64,000 nucleotides of DNA from CAIXDN01 sp964482085 (GTDB taxonomy: Bacteria; Patescibacteriota; Patescibacteriia; 2-12-FULL-60-25): NCBI GenBank assembly GCA_964482085.1, contig CAYZVS010000004.1:1-64000 (forward strand). Reading direction: 5' to 3'. Both the position numbers and the translations under genes were made by a program. Positions 36,701 through 43,157 of the stretch are shown in pieces. The notes beneath the pieces are model-generated. The model did not search any database, was not told the DNA's origin, and saw only the letters and a list, made by a program, of their open reading frames with translations. Numbering within the stretch: the stretch's first letter is position 1; every line of letters begins with the position of its first letter.

Positions 36701-37635
36701 GACGAGTTGATCGTGCGGCCAGTGGTCAAACGCGTACCGTCAGCCTTGTACAGGTAGACGTTGGCGAAATCAGAGGAAGCACCGACGCCAACGCGGCGGA
36801 CGGTAAGACCTGTGATAAGAGCGCCAGCAGCACCGGCCGTCAAGTTGTACTTGGCGAGCATGATGCTTGAAGCGCCTTGCGGAACGTTCTGTCCTGCTGG
36901 CGTGTCGGAAGCAAGAGTAACCGAGGTTGAGCCACCAACCATGGTCGTACCAGGGTTGATAACGTTAGCCAAGACATCTTCGCGACCCGTTACATCAGCA
37001 CCGTTCGGATACGAGATCGTCGTGGTGATGACATACATTGGGTTGAAGTTGTTGGCCGTGAAAGCAGGGTCAACAAGCTTGCGCTTCATACCACCCCAAA
37101 TGACGTAGCGGCTAGAGTCACCAACGTAGGTGATAACCGTACCTTCTGGGTGCATGGCCGAAGAAATCGACGCACCAATGGAGTAGTTAACGAAGAAACC
37201 ATCCGGGACGTCGACAACGCGCGAGGCCCATGAGGAGCCGTAAAGCGAGATAGCGAGAGCCTCGGACTCGACCCAGTGAAGAACACCGTTTGGGGAAACA
37301 GCGTACACCTTAGGATCGGTCGTGATTTTCACGAGGTTGGTACCTGGGCGAATGGTGACGTTGCCACCAATCGGGTACGAAGCGAGCTCCGAGTCCGAAA
37401 TGGTCTGGACGGAATTGAAGTTCATGTACCACGAGAAGTATGTCTTCTCGTTAGGGAAAACGTAGCGCTTCATGTCGCTGGCAAAGTAGTAGACAGCAGG
37501 ACCGGAAGCCTTGATGAGCTGACCAGGCGACGCGGCGGATGCCATGCTAGGAACAGCAAGCAATCCGGCACCGACGGACCAAGTGATGGTCGTCAGAGCA
37601 ACGAAGCTGGAGAAAATTTTCTTGAGAATATTCAT
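33763..37635 (-). CDS. Large S-layer-like surface protein
   Basis: A 1290-residue exported protein and probably the major surface protein. Start 37635 (MNILKKIFSSF) gives a signal peptide of about 35 residues (hydrophobic core, cleavage near SMASA); the frame from 37719 adds unrelated residues. Residues about 36-240 hold three related sub-repeats: KRYVFPNEKTYFSWY with NVTIRPGTNLVK, VYAVSPNGVLHWVESE, and SRYVIWGGMKRKLV. The rest is Thr/Ser/Val/Gly-rich beta sandwich with very few Cys, ending VWSDFS...DWTND...L. Codon use is strongly biased (AAC, ACC, GTT/GTC, GGT), unlike its neighbours. The first sub-repeat recurs in the beta-helix protein at 55119. Confidence 0.85.
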   Translation of the reverse strand: MNILKKIFSSFVALTTITWSVGAGLLAVPSMASAASPGQLIKASGPAVYYFASDMKRYVFPNEKTYFSWYMNFNSVQTISDSELASYPIGGNVTIRPGTNLVKITTDPKVYAVSPNGVLHWVESEALAISLYGSSWASRVVDVPDGFFVNYSIGASISSAMHPEGTVITYVGDSSRYVIWGGMKRKLVDPAFTANNFNPMYVITTTISYPNGADVTGREDVLANVINPGTTMVGGSTSVTLASDTPAGQNVPQGASSIMLAKYNLTAGAAGALITGLTVRRVGVGASSDFANVYLYKADGTRLTTGRTINSSTNMVQFNGLNISIAAGQTYSVLVVGDTNSGVTAGGQHSFEISDAASVVLAGTGATVTGSFPVRGNVFTIGTTTASRLDVQKGTTPTDPQIGASEAEIANFKLVAQGNDIEVRRVTLLQTGDISNSDLTNLKLYQGTTLVAMTPSLAGDKIVLNFNPAYLVTDGTTRVFSLVASVAGRSGRTIKTYVEYSTDVYAIDTEFGTGARVCIDTTSPCNGSFDGASTNFSLVTTKGGQFTTTFNGPATSDVAKGAQDVPMFKFAITASDSMLEIRKMTFSLAGLTPNALVKGSAGTEYFRDLKIKNLDTGATVMGPISLPTALVSSSSNSGTLTFNDSFNVSAGQTLNLAFTTDLTNSADDINGQFSGSGVNQYRVTMGPGGSLYGTSDIRIVDTGEFLPASEIVPNTTIAGNPMTVKASNLSVALAASPTAGTAVKKEQNIASAGFVFTAGSQSQILIRSVKLTGTGDSTAPASFIGSDLRNVVTSCALFDGSTQLGNAQSPDVTTGALNITNVNASIPAGSSKTLVVKCTADSVIGGPEDKFAVGIASANDVTADDQDSNTVTPTLSANVIANAGVSPVLVQTVKNGGTLTVAADNLRQSTILVAGGDTWQNLAQFKATAQFEAMNIERINVTSTGDAANFTMIAVAKDGVVAGSDIFSSGALRNKDVDLTSAPIMVPKDGSVTFQLWAKINNVQSSSSVSGATSGVVRSGNQVQLGLGAGLTSGNWSADYAGKFNVRAVGLASGDLVYSTGSPTVGNSFVIRKSKPTATRQTLSTTTLADGTSQDLYRMQVSADSAGSVALKKISFDFSKTGSISLTNFRVRKGSTDLNLGDYSVEDDAGANIESGSILAATLTGRIVVTFTNEETISGSGNVYTLYATPAGSVAGNTVSVAPTRNLAGTVTTGYLVVGSIAGTGLTNPGLASPGINLDTNNDGTAEQPGSFVWSDFSEVPHTFAAPGSSFDWTNDVYVEDLTQTQTLTR

Positions 37636-37640
37636 AGTTA

Positions 37641-37658
37641 GAATCCTTTGCAGGATTC
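37641..37658 (-). promoter_or_regulatory. Hairpin overlapping the ribosome binding site of the S-layer gene
   Basis: GAATCC and GGATTC (6-bp stem, 6-nt loop) lie 5 nt before the ATG on the - strand. The Shine-Dalgarno-like AAAGGA overlaps the loop and right arm, so folding could mask it or protect the 5' end. The 254-bp stretch 37636-37889 holds no gene. It also has a second 6-bp hairpin (CTCTGA/TCAGAG, 37719-37736); I could not find a convincing promoter in it. Confidence 0.4.
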
Positions 37659-37889
37659 GAGGCCCTTTAGATCCGTGCGAATCGTTTAGGGCGTGATGAG
37701 TAGTTACGACTCCAGTCACTCTGACGCTAATCAGAGGTCGACCTTGACGCCGGAGTGGGTATATTTCGAGCGCGAGCGAAAGGGGTCACCACATCTTTCG
37801 ATGAGGTTCTCCCGCTCGTCAGGACGGCACTACGACGGAGTCGCAGGGTCGCCCTGTTGTGGCGGAAGAACAGACCAGCTCGCATTTCC

Positions 37890-39059
37890 TTACGGTGGAC
37901 TTGTCGTGCTTGTTGCGGTGGATGATGCTTCGGGAGCTGTCGCCGGAGTCGAGCTTGTTATGACGGGAAATGGAATAGGAATATTTGATTGCGTACTGGA
38001 GGCAACTAAAAGATCCGCAGCCGTTTCCGCCTGCGCTGCGGCCTTGGAAGCTTCCAAAAGCTTACCTGAAACCTCACTTAATTTATTAGCATTCAAAAGA
38101 GTACGAGCTTCCTGCAACGTCGTGCTCGCGGCATTGAATTGTCCAACAGTTGTGCTTGTCATTCCTTGCAATAGGTTAGACCCCGTACCAGTTGCTTGTA
38201 ATTGATTGGAGATATTACTGGAATCGCTTATCGAGCGCAACTTATCCTCCGAGTCCGTAAGACTCGCCGTAATACGATCAACTTTATTTGTAATCGATTG
38301 ACGTACGTCTGCCTCACTCACAATCCACTCGGTATCCGGATTCGTGCTCGCCTCAAGCAAAGCCTCGACTGCCGTAACACCTGTATGAACAGCCGCGACC
38401 TCTGCCTCGGCGATACTCGACTTCACTTCCGGTGAAGCTTCATTCTTCACCAACTGTAAATTCTGAATAATTTGCGCGCTAGCCTTGTCGACAATTTTAA
38501 CCGCTTCTGCGCCACCTTTTGTTTGCTCGGCACGAACTTCCGTAACCTGCAATTTCACGGTGTTCAAATCACGCTTCAGATCTTCTGCAGCCTGCTTCAA
38601 ACGCACCTGCTGCTCCGGAGCAGGCGTTGCAGCGATCTTTTGGATTTCTTCAACGCGTCGATCCACGAACGAAGACTTGAGCACCAAACGCTCAGCCTTA
38701 CCGGATGTAAAAGCTAAACGCGTCTGCTCGGTTGCAATTTTAATCGGATAAAGAAAATCTCCCGGAAGCGATCGGTCGGAAGCGGAAACGCTTGCAATTG
38801 ATCCGCCAAGCACCGTGATCATCACGGACAAAATCGCAAGAGCCGGCGCACGCATCAAATTTGTCAAACGCGGCGGAACCAAAAGTCGCATTGCAGAACG
38901 CGCACGCACAGGCATGGCTGCCGGTTGCGTTGGAAGCGTATTACGGACCTGAAGTAAAAGGTGCTCACGCGTACGAGCAACAAACGCCTGATCAGGTACG
39001 ATAACACGCTCCGTCGTTCTGACGGATTGCAGCTTTCGCATCAAATCACGTTTGGTCAT
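37890..39059 (-). CDS. DUF5667 domain membrane protein, possible anti-sigma factor
   Basis: A 389-residue protein. The cytoplasmic N-terminus (about 1-65) is basic, one TM helix lies at about 70-92, and the DUF5667 signature follows (SLPGDFLYPIKIATEQTRLAF, then KAERLVLKSSFVDRRVEEI). Residues about 130-340 are helical and probably coiled-coil; the tail from about 355 is Thr/Ser/Pro/Ala-rich and outside. It starts 4 bp after the ECF sigma gene and ends before the S-layer gene. Co-transcription with an ECF sigma factor is why I suggest an anti-sigma or signal-sensing role; that is an inference. Confidence 0.75.
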   Translation of the reverse strand: MTKRDLMRKLQSVRTTERVIVPDQAFVARTREHLLLQVRNTLPTQPAAMPVRARSAMRLLVPPRLTNLMRAPALAILSVMITVLGGSIASVSASDRSLPGDFLYPIKIATEQTRLAFTSGKAERLVLKSSFVDRRVEEIQKIAATPAPEQQVRLKQAAEDLKRDLNTVKLQVTEVRAEQTKGGAEAVKIVDKASAQIIQNLQLVKNEASPEVKSSIAEAEVAAVHTGVTAVEALLEASTNPDTEWIVSEADVRQSITNKVDRITASLTDSEDKLRSISDSSNISNQLQATGTGSNLLQGMTSTTVGQFNAASTTLQEARTLLNANKLSEVSGKLLEASKAAAQAETAADLLVASSTQSNIPIPFPVITSSTPATAPEASSTATSTTSPP

Positions 39060-39063
39060 GGGT

Positions 39064-39624
39064 TTAAGTCGCGAGTTTGTCGAGTGCTTTGAGTGCCCGA
39101 TGATAGATCACGCGTACATGCCCGGGGGTCTTGTCGAGAACAAGGGCGATATCCGTAAAGCCAAGTCCGTCGATGAGCCTCAATGTCAGCACATCACGAT
39201 AATCTTCTTTCAGACGTTCAATACGTTCGAGAACAATGCGTAGATCAGTGCGAGCCTCGACCACGCGTTGTTCGCGGCCTCGATCCGAGAACTGTCCTTC
39301 AAGATAAGAAGACGTTGCAGGATCATCATTTGTTACAACTTGCTTCTGAGCCTCTGCTTTACGGTAATAATCTACAACCGAGTTTCTGGCGATTTGATAC
39401 AAAAAAGCGCGAACATTACGAATTTCCGTATTTTGTAAAATAGCGTTCCAAAAACGCAAAAACGTCTCTGACGTCACATCTTCAGCCACTTCACGCGAGG
39501 GAAGCTTTAGGTAAACGAACCGGTATATCGCAGAGATATACCGGTCGTAAAGGCTGCTAAATGCATCCGCGTCCCGCTTGGTACGAACGCGATACAGTTG
39601 GTATTGGTCGATGAGCTGGCTCAT
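39064..39624 (-). CDS. RNA polymerase sigma factor, ECF (sigma-70) family
   Basis: A 186-residue ECF sigma factor. The sigma-70 region 2 is at about 20-85 (YDRYISAIYRFVYLKLP, VAEDVTSETFLRFW, FLYQIARNSVVDYYRK). Region 4 is at about 125-183, with LKEDYRDVLTLRLIDGLGF and a helix-turn-helix DIALVLDKTPGHVRVIYHRA. Start 39624 has a very good Shine-Dalgarno (GGAGGG, 6 nt); the frame open to 39729 begins upstream of the likely promoter. It probably drives envelope genes together with the DUF5667 protein 4 bp downstream. Confidence 0.92.
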   Translation of the reverse strand: MSQLIDQYQLYRVRTKRDADAFSSLYDRYISAIYRFVYLKLPSREVAEDVTSETFLRFWNAILQNTEIRNVRAFLYQIARNSVVDYYRKAEAQKQVVTNDDPATSSYLEGQFSDRGREQRVVEARTDLRIVLERIERLKEDYRDVLTLRLIDGLGFTDIALVLDKTPGHVRVIYHRALKALDKLAT

Positions 39625-39662
39625 GCGTTTCCCTCCAAAAACCACTGCTAGGAAGTTTATGA

Positions 39663-39691
39663 ATATTAGCCATAAAATAGCATTTTTGCAA
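39663..39691 (-). promoter_or_regulatory. Putative promoter of the ECF sigma operon
   Basis: Reading leftward, TTGCAA (39691-39686), 17 bp, TAATAT (39668-39663). The ATG is at 39624, leaving a leader of about 30 nt that contains GGAGGG. This is a conventional leadered promoter, unlike many in this window. Confidence 0.5.
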
Positions 39692-39742
39692 CCCTGTGGG
39701 CTATTTTTCATCCACAAAAGCCGATACAAATACTGTTTTTAA

Positions 39743-39776
39743 CTTAATTTGTCCACACTATTGTGGACAAATTAAG
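39743..39776. promoter_or_regulatory. Perfect 15-bp inverted repeat, probable operator
   Basis: CTTAATTTGTCCACA (39743-39757), 4-bp spacer CTAT, and its exact reverse complement (39762-39776). There is no T-run, so it is not a terminator. Each arm contains TGGACA on one strand, which serves as the -35 of the HTH gene promoter. A protein bound here would block that promoter. The most likely binder is the HTH protein encoded 23 bp downstream. Confidence 0.75.
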
Positions 39777-39792
39777 AAAAGACTGCTAATTT
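39764..39792 (+). promoter_or_regulatory. Putative leaderless promoter of the HTH gene
   Basis: TGGACA (39764-39769), 17 bp, TAATTT (39787-39792) with an extended TG at 39784-39785, then 6 nt to the ATG at 39799. Transcription would start at or next to the start codon. The -35 lies inside the right arm of the inverted repeat. Confidence 0.5.
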
Positions 39793-39798
39793 CTTCTT

Positions 39799-40101
39799 AT
39801 GTCAGAAAACGTAAATACAAAAGAAGAAGTCGTCCGACTCACGATCAGTGAGGCGGCCAAGCTTTTTGGTGTAAATCCCCGCACCGTCCGCCGAGCGATA
39901 TCGGCCCAACAACTCCGATACATCGTTGTAAGAAATCGCTATAAGATTTCTTTTCCCTCGCTCGTGTCATGGTCACAAAATCAAGCAACCGTCCGCCGCA
40001 AACGTGACACGCAAGGCATCGGCCAATGGGTAGACCAATGGCGTATCCGTAATCTCAAATATTCTCCCCGAACTCCAGAAAAAACAAATCCCTCGCACTA
40101 G
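39799..40101 (+). CDS. Small helix-turn-helix DNA-binding protein
   Basis: A 100-residue protein. Residues about 12-60 form a MerR/excisionase-type winged HTH: LTISEAAKLFGVNPRTVRRAI, then the wing LRYIVVRNRYKISFPSLVSW. The C-terminal 35 residues are basic and contain two Trp. No effector domain is seen. A perfect inverted repeat overlaps its own promoter, which points to autoregulation. It is divergent from the ECF sigma operon, so it may also control that unit. Confidence 0.8.
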   Translation: MSENVNTKEEVVRLTISEAAKLFGVNPRTVRRAISAQQLRYIVVRNRYKISFPSLVSWSQNQATVRRKRDTQGIGQWVDQWRIRNLKYSPRTPEKTNPSH

Positions 40102-40118
40102 GCGAGGGATTTGTTTTT
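40080..40118. terminator. Bidirectional terminator between the HTH and GT4 genes
   Basis: A 17-bp stem (40080-40096 with 40102-40118) with loop ACTAG; the core is CAAATCCCTCGC. A-runs on the left and T-runs on the right let it end transcripts from both sides. The stop codon of the HTH gene (40099-40101) is in the loop, and the GT4 stop lies at the right edge. Confidence 0.85.
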
Positions 40119-41292
40119 AAATCGTGGCTGCAAGAACGGGACGACTCACAAGTTCCGTATGTCCATTCAATGTCATTTGATACACACGAATCATGTCATC
40201 AAGACGATCATCCACATGGTGAATGCGTGCCACATACGCATGAGCACGCGAACCCATTTCAAGGCGTTGCGTCTTGGATTGACTAGCAAGTTCAATCAAT
40301 GCATCTGCGAGCGCGTTCACATCACGCGATGGAACGGCTTTCATATGGCCGCCAGTCGCTTCACAATTGCCTGGAATATCGGTCGCGATAATCGCACGAC
40401 GATACTGACAAGCCTCTACCACAGCAAGAGAAAGCCCTTCACTCGCCGTTGGAAATACATGTGCCAAAGCCTGTGCCTGCAAAGCAGCTAATTCTCGACC
40501 GGTTTTTTCACCGAGCATCAAAACACCCTTTGTGCGTGCGGCGAGTCCACAAAGCCAAGTCGCATAACGATCTGTCCAAGAAGCTCCACCCACAAGTACA
40601 AGCGGACGATCGGTAAAGAGATCCGGACGTGCTTTTCTTGCAAGTCCATAAGCATCAATCAATACATGTGCCTGTTTATCCGGAATCAAACGACCAACAA
40701 ACAAGAAATATCTGTCAGACTGTAATCCATTCGCCTCTAAAGCACCCGTGTCACAAATAGGCTCTGGCTCCGGGATTGGATGTGAAACGTACACGGTTTG
40801 CGTACCATACGTTTCCAAACAATAACGCGCCAAAGTTTCAGACACGGCAATCGTACGATGACTCGCCTGGCAAGCAAGCCATTCACCAACACGAAAAGCA
40901 AATTTAGCAAAACCACCCCATTTAGCCAGGACGCGATCAATACAGTGAAAGGTAACAATAACCTTAGCCTTAGGCATGATCATGCGCGCAAACGGCGTAA
41001 GCAAAGCAATACCCGTTCCATGCAAATGCACAATTTCAGGCTTGAGCGAGCGGGCCTTCCAAAGCGCGGTAACACCATGCGTAATCGCATCCAAATGCTT
41101 GGTGCGAATACCCGTGGTAATCACCTGCTCAATGTTATGCGGTGCACGGCTTCCACCCACATACCAAGCACGTCCAAAAACGACCACGCGATGTCCGCGC
41201 GATACAAGTCCTTGCGCCAATGTTTCCACATGGCGCTCGATACCGCCGGAGCGAGCCGGCAAGCCTTTTTGGCCGATCATGACAATGGTCAT
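40117..41292 (-). CDS. Glycosyltransferase family 4 (rhamnosyltransferase-like)
   Basis: A GT-B glycosyltransferase of 391 residues. The N-terminus MTIVMIGQKGLPARSGGIERH is the pattern of rhamnosyl/WbcX-like GT4 enzymes. Later come FLFVGRLIPDKQAHVLIDAY and FPTASEGLSLAVVEACQ (E-x7-E). Start 41292 is preferred to 41355. It stands alone, away from the main cluster, and may add a sugar to the surface glycan or S-layer. AT-rich TATATTAT lies about 10 nt upstream. Confidence 0.87.
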   Translation of the reverse strand: MTIVMIGQKGLPARSGGIERHVETLAQGLVSRGHRVVVFGRAWYVGGSRAPHNIEQVITTGIRTKHLDAITHGVTALWKARSLKPEIVHLHGTGIALLTPFARMIMPKAKVIVTFHCIDRVLAKWGGFAKFAFRVGEWLACQASHRTIAVSETLARYCLETYGTQTVYVSHPIPEPEPICDTGALEANGLQSDRYFLFVGRLIPDKQAHVLIDAYGLARKARPDLFTDRPLVLVGGASWTDRYATWLCGLAARTKGVLMLGEKTGRELAALQAQALAHVFPTASEGLSLAVVEACQYRRAIIATDIPGNCEATGGHMKAVPSRDVNALADALIELASQSKTQRLEMGSRAHAYVARIHHVDDRLDDMIRVYQMTLNGHTELVSRPVLAATI

Positions 41293-41372
41293 ACGTGTAT
41301 TGATAATATAGGTAAGGGAACCGTCATTTATAACAAAAAAATCACATTTTGTCAATGCTTCGATAATACTAT

Positions 41373-41390
41373 TTAGCCAACATTAGCCAA
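41373..41390. repeat. Tandem direct repeat TTAGCCAA spaced one helical turn
   Basis: TTAGCCAA at 41373-41380 and again at 41383-41390, start to start 10 bp, about 80-100 bp upstream of the GT4 start at 41292. A related TTAGCCAT is at 39666-39673, in the sigma promoter region. The spacing suits a tandem-binding regulator, but the match is short. Confidence 0.35.
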
Positions 41391-41391
41391 A

Positions 41392-41748
41392 TTATAAAAT
41401 ACGCTCTATCCATACAATGCTCGGCTCGGCCTCATACGGCGCTAAAATAGCGATAGCATCTGCCTGATAGCATTCTGGAGGCTGTTTTTGGCTCTTAATC
41501 CAGCATTCAATAGCTCGAGAAAGGTGCTTCAATTTTGTCCAAGTGATCGAGGCTTCCGGATACCCATAATCCAAAGATCGACGAAGTTTCACCTCAATAA
41601 AACGAATTTCCCCATCGCGCGAGACAATCAAGTCAATCTCACCTAATCGGCAATTCCAATTCCTTTCGATAACACAAAATCCACGCTCCTCAAGAAACTT
41701 GGCGGCCATCGCCTCCCCTCTTTGCCCATGTATTTTTCTAGAATCCAC
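41392..41748 (-). CDS. yraN: YraN family (UPF0102) endonuclease-like protein
   Basis: A 118-residue UPF0102 protein. Residues 3-20 (RKIHGQRGEAMAAKFLEERG) and the PD-(D/E)XK core GEIDLIVSRDGEIRFIEVKL, with Asp, Glu and Lys all present, identify the family. Members are linked to Holliday-junction or DNA-repair processing. Start is GTG (41746-41748) with GGAG 7 nt before. Its leader is nearly the same as that of the DUF559 nuclease gene 8 kb away. Confidence 0.9.
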   Translation of the reverse strand: MDSRKIHGQRGEAMAAKFLEERGFCVIERNWNCRLGEIDLIVSRDGEIRFIEVKLRRSLDYGYPEASITWTKLKHLSRAIECWIKSQKQPPECYQADAIAILAPYEAEPSIVWIERIL

Positions 41749-41784
41749 TCCCTACTCCGTTCCAAATTTTAAGTGAACTGTCAA
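41749..41784 (-). promoter_or_regulatory. Leader of yraN, shared with the DUF559 gene
   Basis: Starts TTGACAG at 41784 on the - strand, contains TTAAAAT, and ends GGAACGGAGTAGGGA before GTG. It is the same length (39 bp including the start codon) and layout as 33557-33595. It begins 6 bp after the terminator of the upstream gene would fold. Confidence 0.6.
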
Positions 41785-41789
41785 TACGT

Positions 41790-41815
41790 AAAAGCCCTCC
41801 GATCGGAGGGCTTTT
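41790..41815 (-). terminator. Terminator after the 41818 membrane protein gene
   Basis: An 11-bp stem AAAAGCCCTCC/GGAGGGCTTTT with loop GATC. It lies directly after the stop codon of the 41818-42234 gene; the A/T ends also make it usable in the other direction. Confidence 0.8.
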
Positions 41816-41817
41816 GC

Positions 41818-42234
41818 CTAGTGCTTTGGCTTAGGTAGCCACTTCTCAAAATTGTGCTTTTCCGCCGCTGACATTTCTCCTTTTCTCGCCTTCTTGTAAT
41901 CGCGATAAATCTCAAACTTCCACCATCCAAAAATAGCAAGCCAGATCACATACAAGAATCGCATTGAGAGCACAGGGATACTCTCATAGTAAAACCAGTA
42001 CAAAAGCAATCCAGAGAGTCCTGCCGTTAAAAGCCAAGTAGAAACGCTCTTAAGCATGCGACGAACAATCTTATCCATCCCTTTTTGTAACTTGAGATAG
42101 ACCATCGTTGCGATACCAGCAACAACCAACGCTGACATGAAAATCACCAACACACGTTCCACCCAGGGAAAAAACGGCACGAGTCCGTAGCCAAACCAAT
42201 AATCAAATCGTAATAGGGGTTTAAGATAGTCCAT
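41818..42234 (-). CDS. Small membrane protein, unknown function
   Basis: A 138-residue protein with three clear TM segments (about 25-50, 66-86 and 91-109), Trp/Tyr-rich, and a basic C-terminal tail from about 110 (RDYKKARKGEMSAAEKHNFEKW). I do not recognise a family. It is followed by a terminator and preceded 11 bp upstream by a methyltransferase gene, so it is probably the last gene of a three-gene unit (86-aa membrane protein, methyltransferase, this one). Confidence 0.65.
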   Translation of the reverse strand: MDYLKPLLRFDYWFGYGLVPFFPWVERVLVIFMSALVVAGIATMVYLKLQKGMDKIVRRMLKSVSTWLLTAGLSGLLLYWFYYESIPVLSMRFLYVIWLAIFGWWKFEIYRDYKKARKGEMSAAEKHNFEKWLPKPKH

Positions 42235-42245
42235 AATCAGTTGGG

Positions 42246-42854
42246 TTATTCATCAGACATTCCTTCAGGGACATGCGTGGAAAACACCTCTGTTTCTCGC
42301 GATGACGGTTCCTTGGCATACACCAAAGCATAATGGGAGTCACCTGCATCAAACTCGTCCACGAGCTCAAGCGCAGGATCCGCAAAATAGCGCTTTGCTT
42401 CTTGCGCCGACATTCGGTTCTCGATGGGAGGCCCGATCGTCGTTTTGATCGGCTTCCACTCGACAACAAGGATACGACCGCCCGGCTTGGTAAGGCGCAT
42501 GGCCTCTGCGACCAATCCGGCCCGGTTGACTGATAGATAAAGGTTATTGGAGGCGATAGTCAAGTCAACGCCACCTGTGGGAATACGCGCCGCATTCAGG
42601 ACGTCAATATCTGACCATATCGGCAAGACATTCCAATACTGATCATACTTAGCCGCTCGCTCAATGGCCTTAAGCGCCGCTTTATCGATATCAACCGCAT
42701 ACACACGTCCCTCACCACCCGTCATCTGGGCGGCAGAAAAAACAAAGTGACCAAGCGCGCCACATCCGAGATCGACAACATGCAAGCCCTTGCGCAAACC
42801 CGCGCGTTCGAGGACTTTGAACGGATTGATCAACTCATTGCCGCTATGACGCAT
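42246..42854 (-). CDS. Class I SAM methyltransferase (UbiE-like)
   Basis: A 202-residue methyltransferase. Motif I is VVDLGCGALGHF at about residues 25-36, then VYAVDIDKAALKAIE, VDLTIASNNLYLS, and KPGGRILVVEWKP. Start 42854 (MRHSGNELINPF) is chosen because it comes 2 bp after the stop of the small membrane protein; the frame from 42947 overlaps it. NPFKVLERAGL before motif I resembles a family that often follows membrane protein genes. The substrate is unknown. Confidence 0.8.
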   Translation of the reverse strand: MRHSGNELINPFKVLERAGLRKGLHVVDLGCGALGHFVFSAAQMTGGEGRVYAVDIDKAALKAIERAAKYDQYWNVLPIWSDIDVLNAARIPTGGVDLTIASNNLYLSVNRAGLVAEAMRLTKPGGRILVVEWKPIKTTIGPPIENRMSAQEAKRYFADPALELVDEFDAGDSHYALVYAKEPSSRETEVFSTHVPEGMSDE

Positions 42855-42856
42855 GT

Positions 42857-43117
42857 TTAGGGTGAAGCTGACGGAAACAAAGAACCAAGAGTTGCTTGTA
42901 AAAAAGCCGTCCAGAGATTCGTAGCGACCAAAAACCCAAGTAAACAAAAGACGATTCCCAATAACTTATAAAACAAATTGGTCCCACCGCCTCCCAGGTA
43001 CTTCTCAGCAAAAGCGACACCACCAAAAAAATCAACAATCGTTCGTGTACGAATCACAAAGAATGCGCCGACAGCGACGATAACTGAGCCCAAAAGCACA
43101 CGTAGAAAGAATCCCAT
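42857..43117 (-). CDS. Small two-TM membrane protein, unknown function
   Basis: An 86-residue protein with TM segments at about 5-22 and 49-67 and a Gly-rich loop (YLGGGGTNLFY). No family is recognised. It begins the unit shared with the methyltransferase and the 138-aa membrane protein, in a divergent arrangement with the + strand methyltransferase at 43158 (40-bp gap). Confidence 0.6.
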   Translation of the reverse strand: MGFFLRVLLGSVIVAVGAFFVIRTRTIVDFFGGVAFAEKYLGGGGTNLFYKLLGIVFCLLGFLVATNLWTAFLQATLGSLFPSASP

Positions 43118-43157
43118 ATTGTATGAATACGTTTAAAGTGTAGCATAATTGAAATCT

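Noticed and set aside
35620..36870. A 416-codon open frame antisense to the S-layer gene
   Set aside because: It lies wholly within the S-layer coding region; its composition (Arg, Asp, Val, Glu) is what a strongly biased codon pattern yields in the reverse frame. Several others (34564-35148, 35366-36004) have the same cause.
37636..37889. A small gene in the S-layer leader region
   Set aside because: Frames on both strands are short or only extend the neighbouring genes; no start signal.
39625..39729. Longer N-terminus of the ECF sigma factor (start 39729)
   Set aside because: It would contain the promoter TTGCAA-17-TAATAT and the GGAGGG site; the added residues are hydrophobic and unlike sigma factors.
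39743..39776. Terminator reading of the perfect palindrome
   Set aside because: No T-run on either strand, and it precedes a gene rather than following one.
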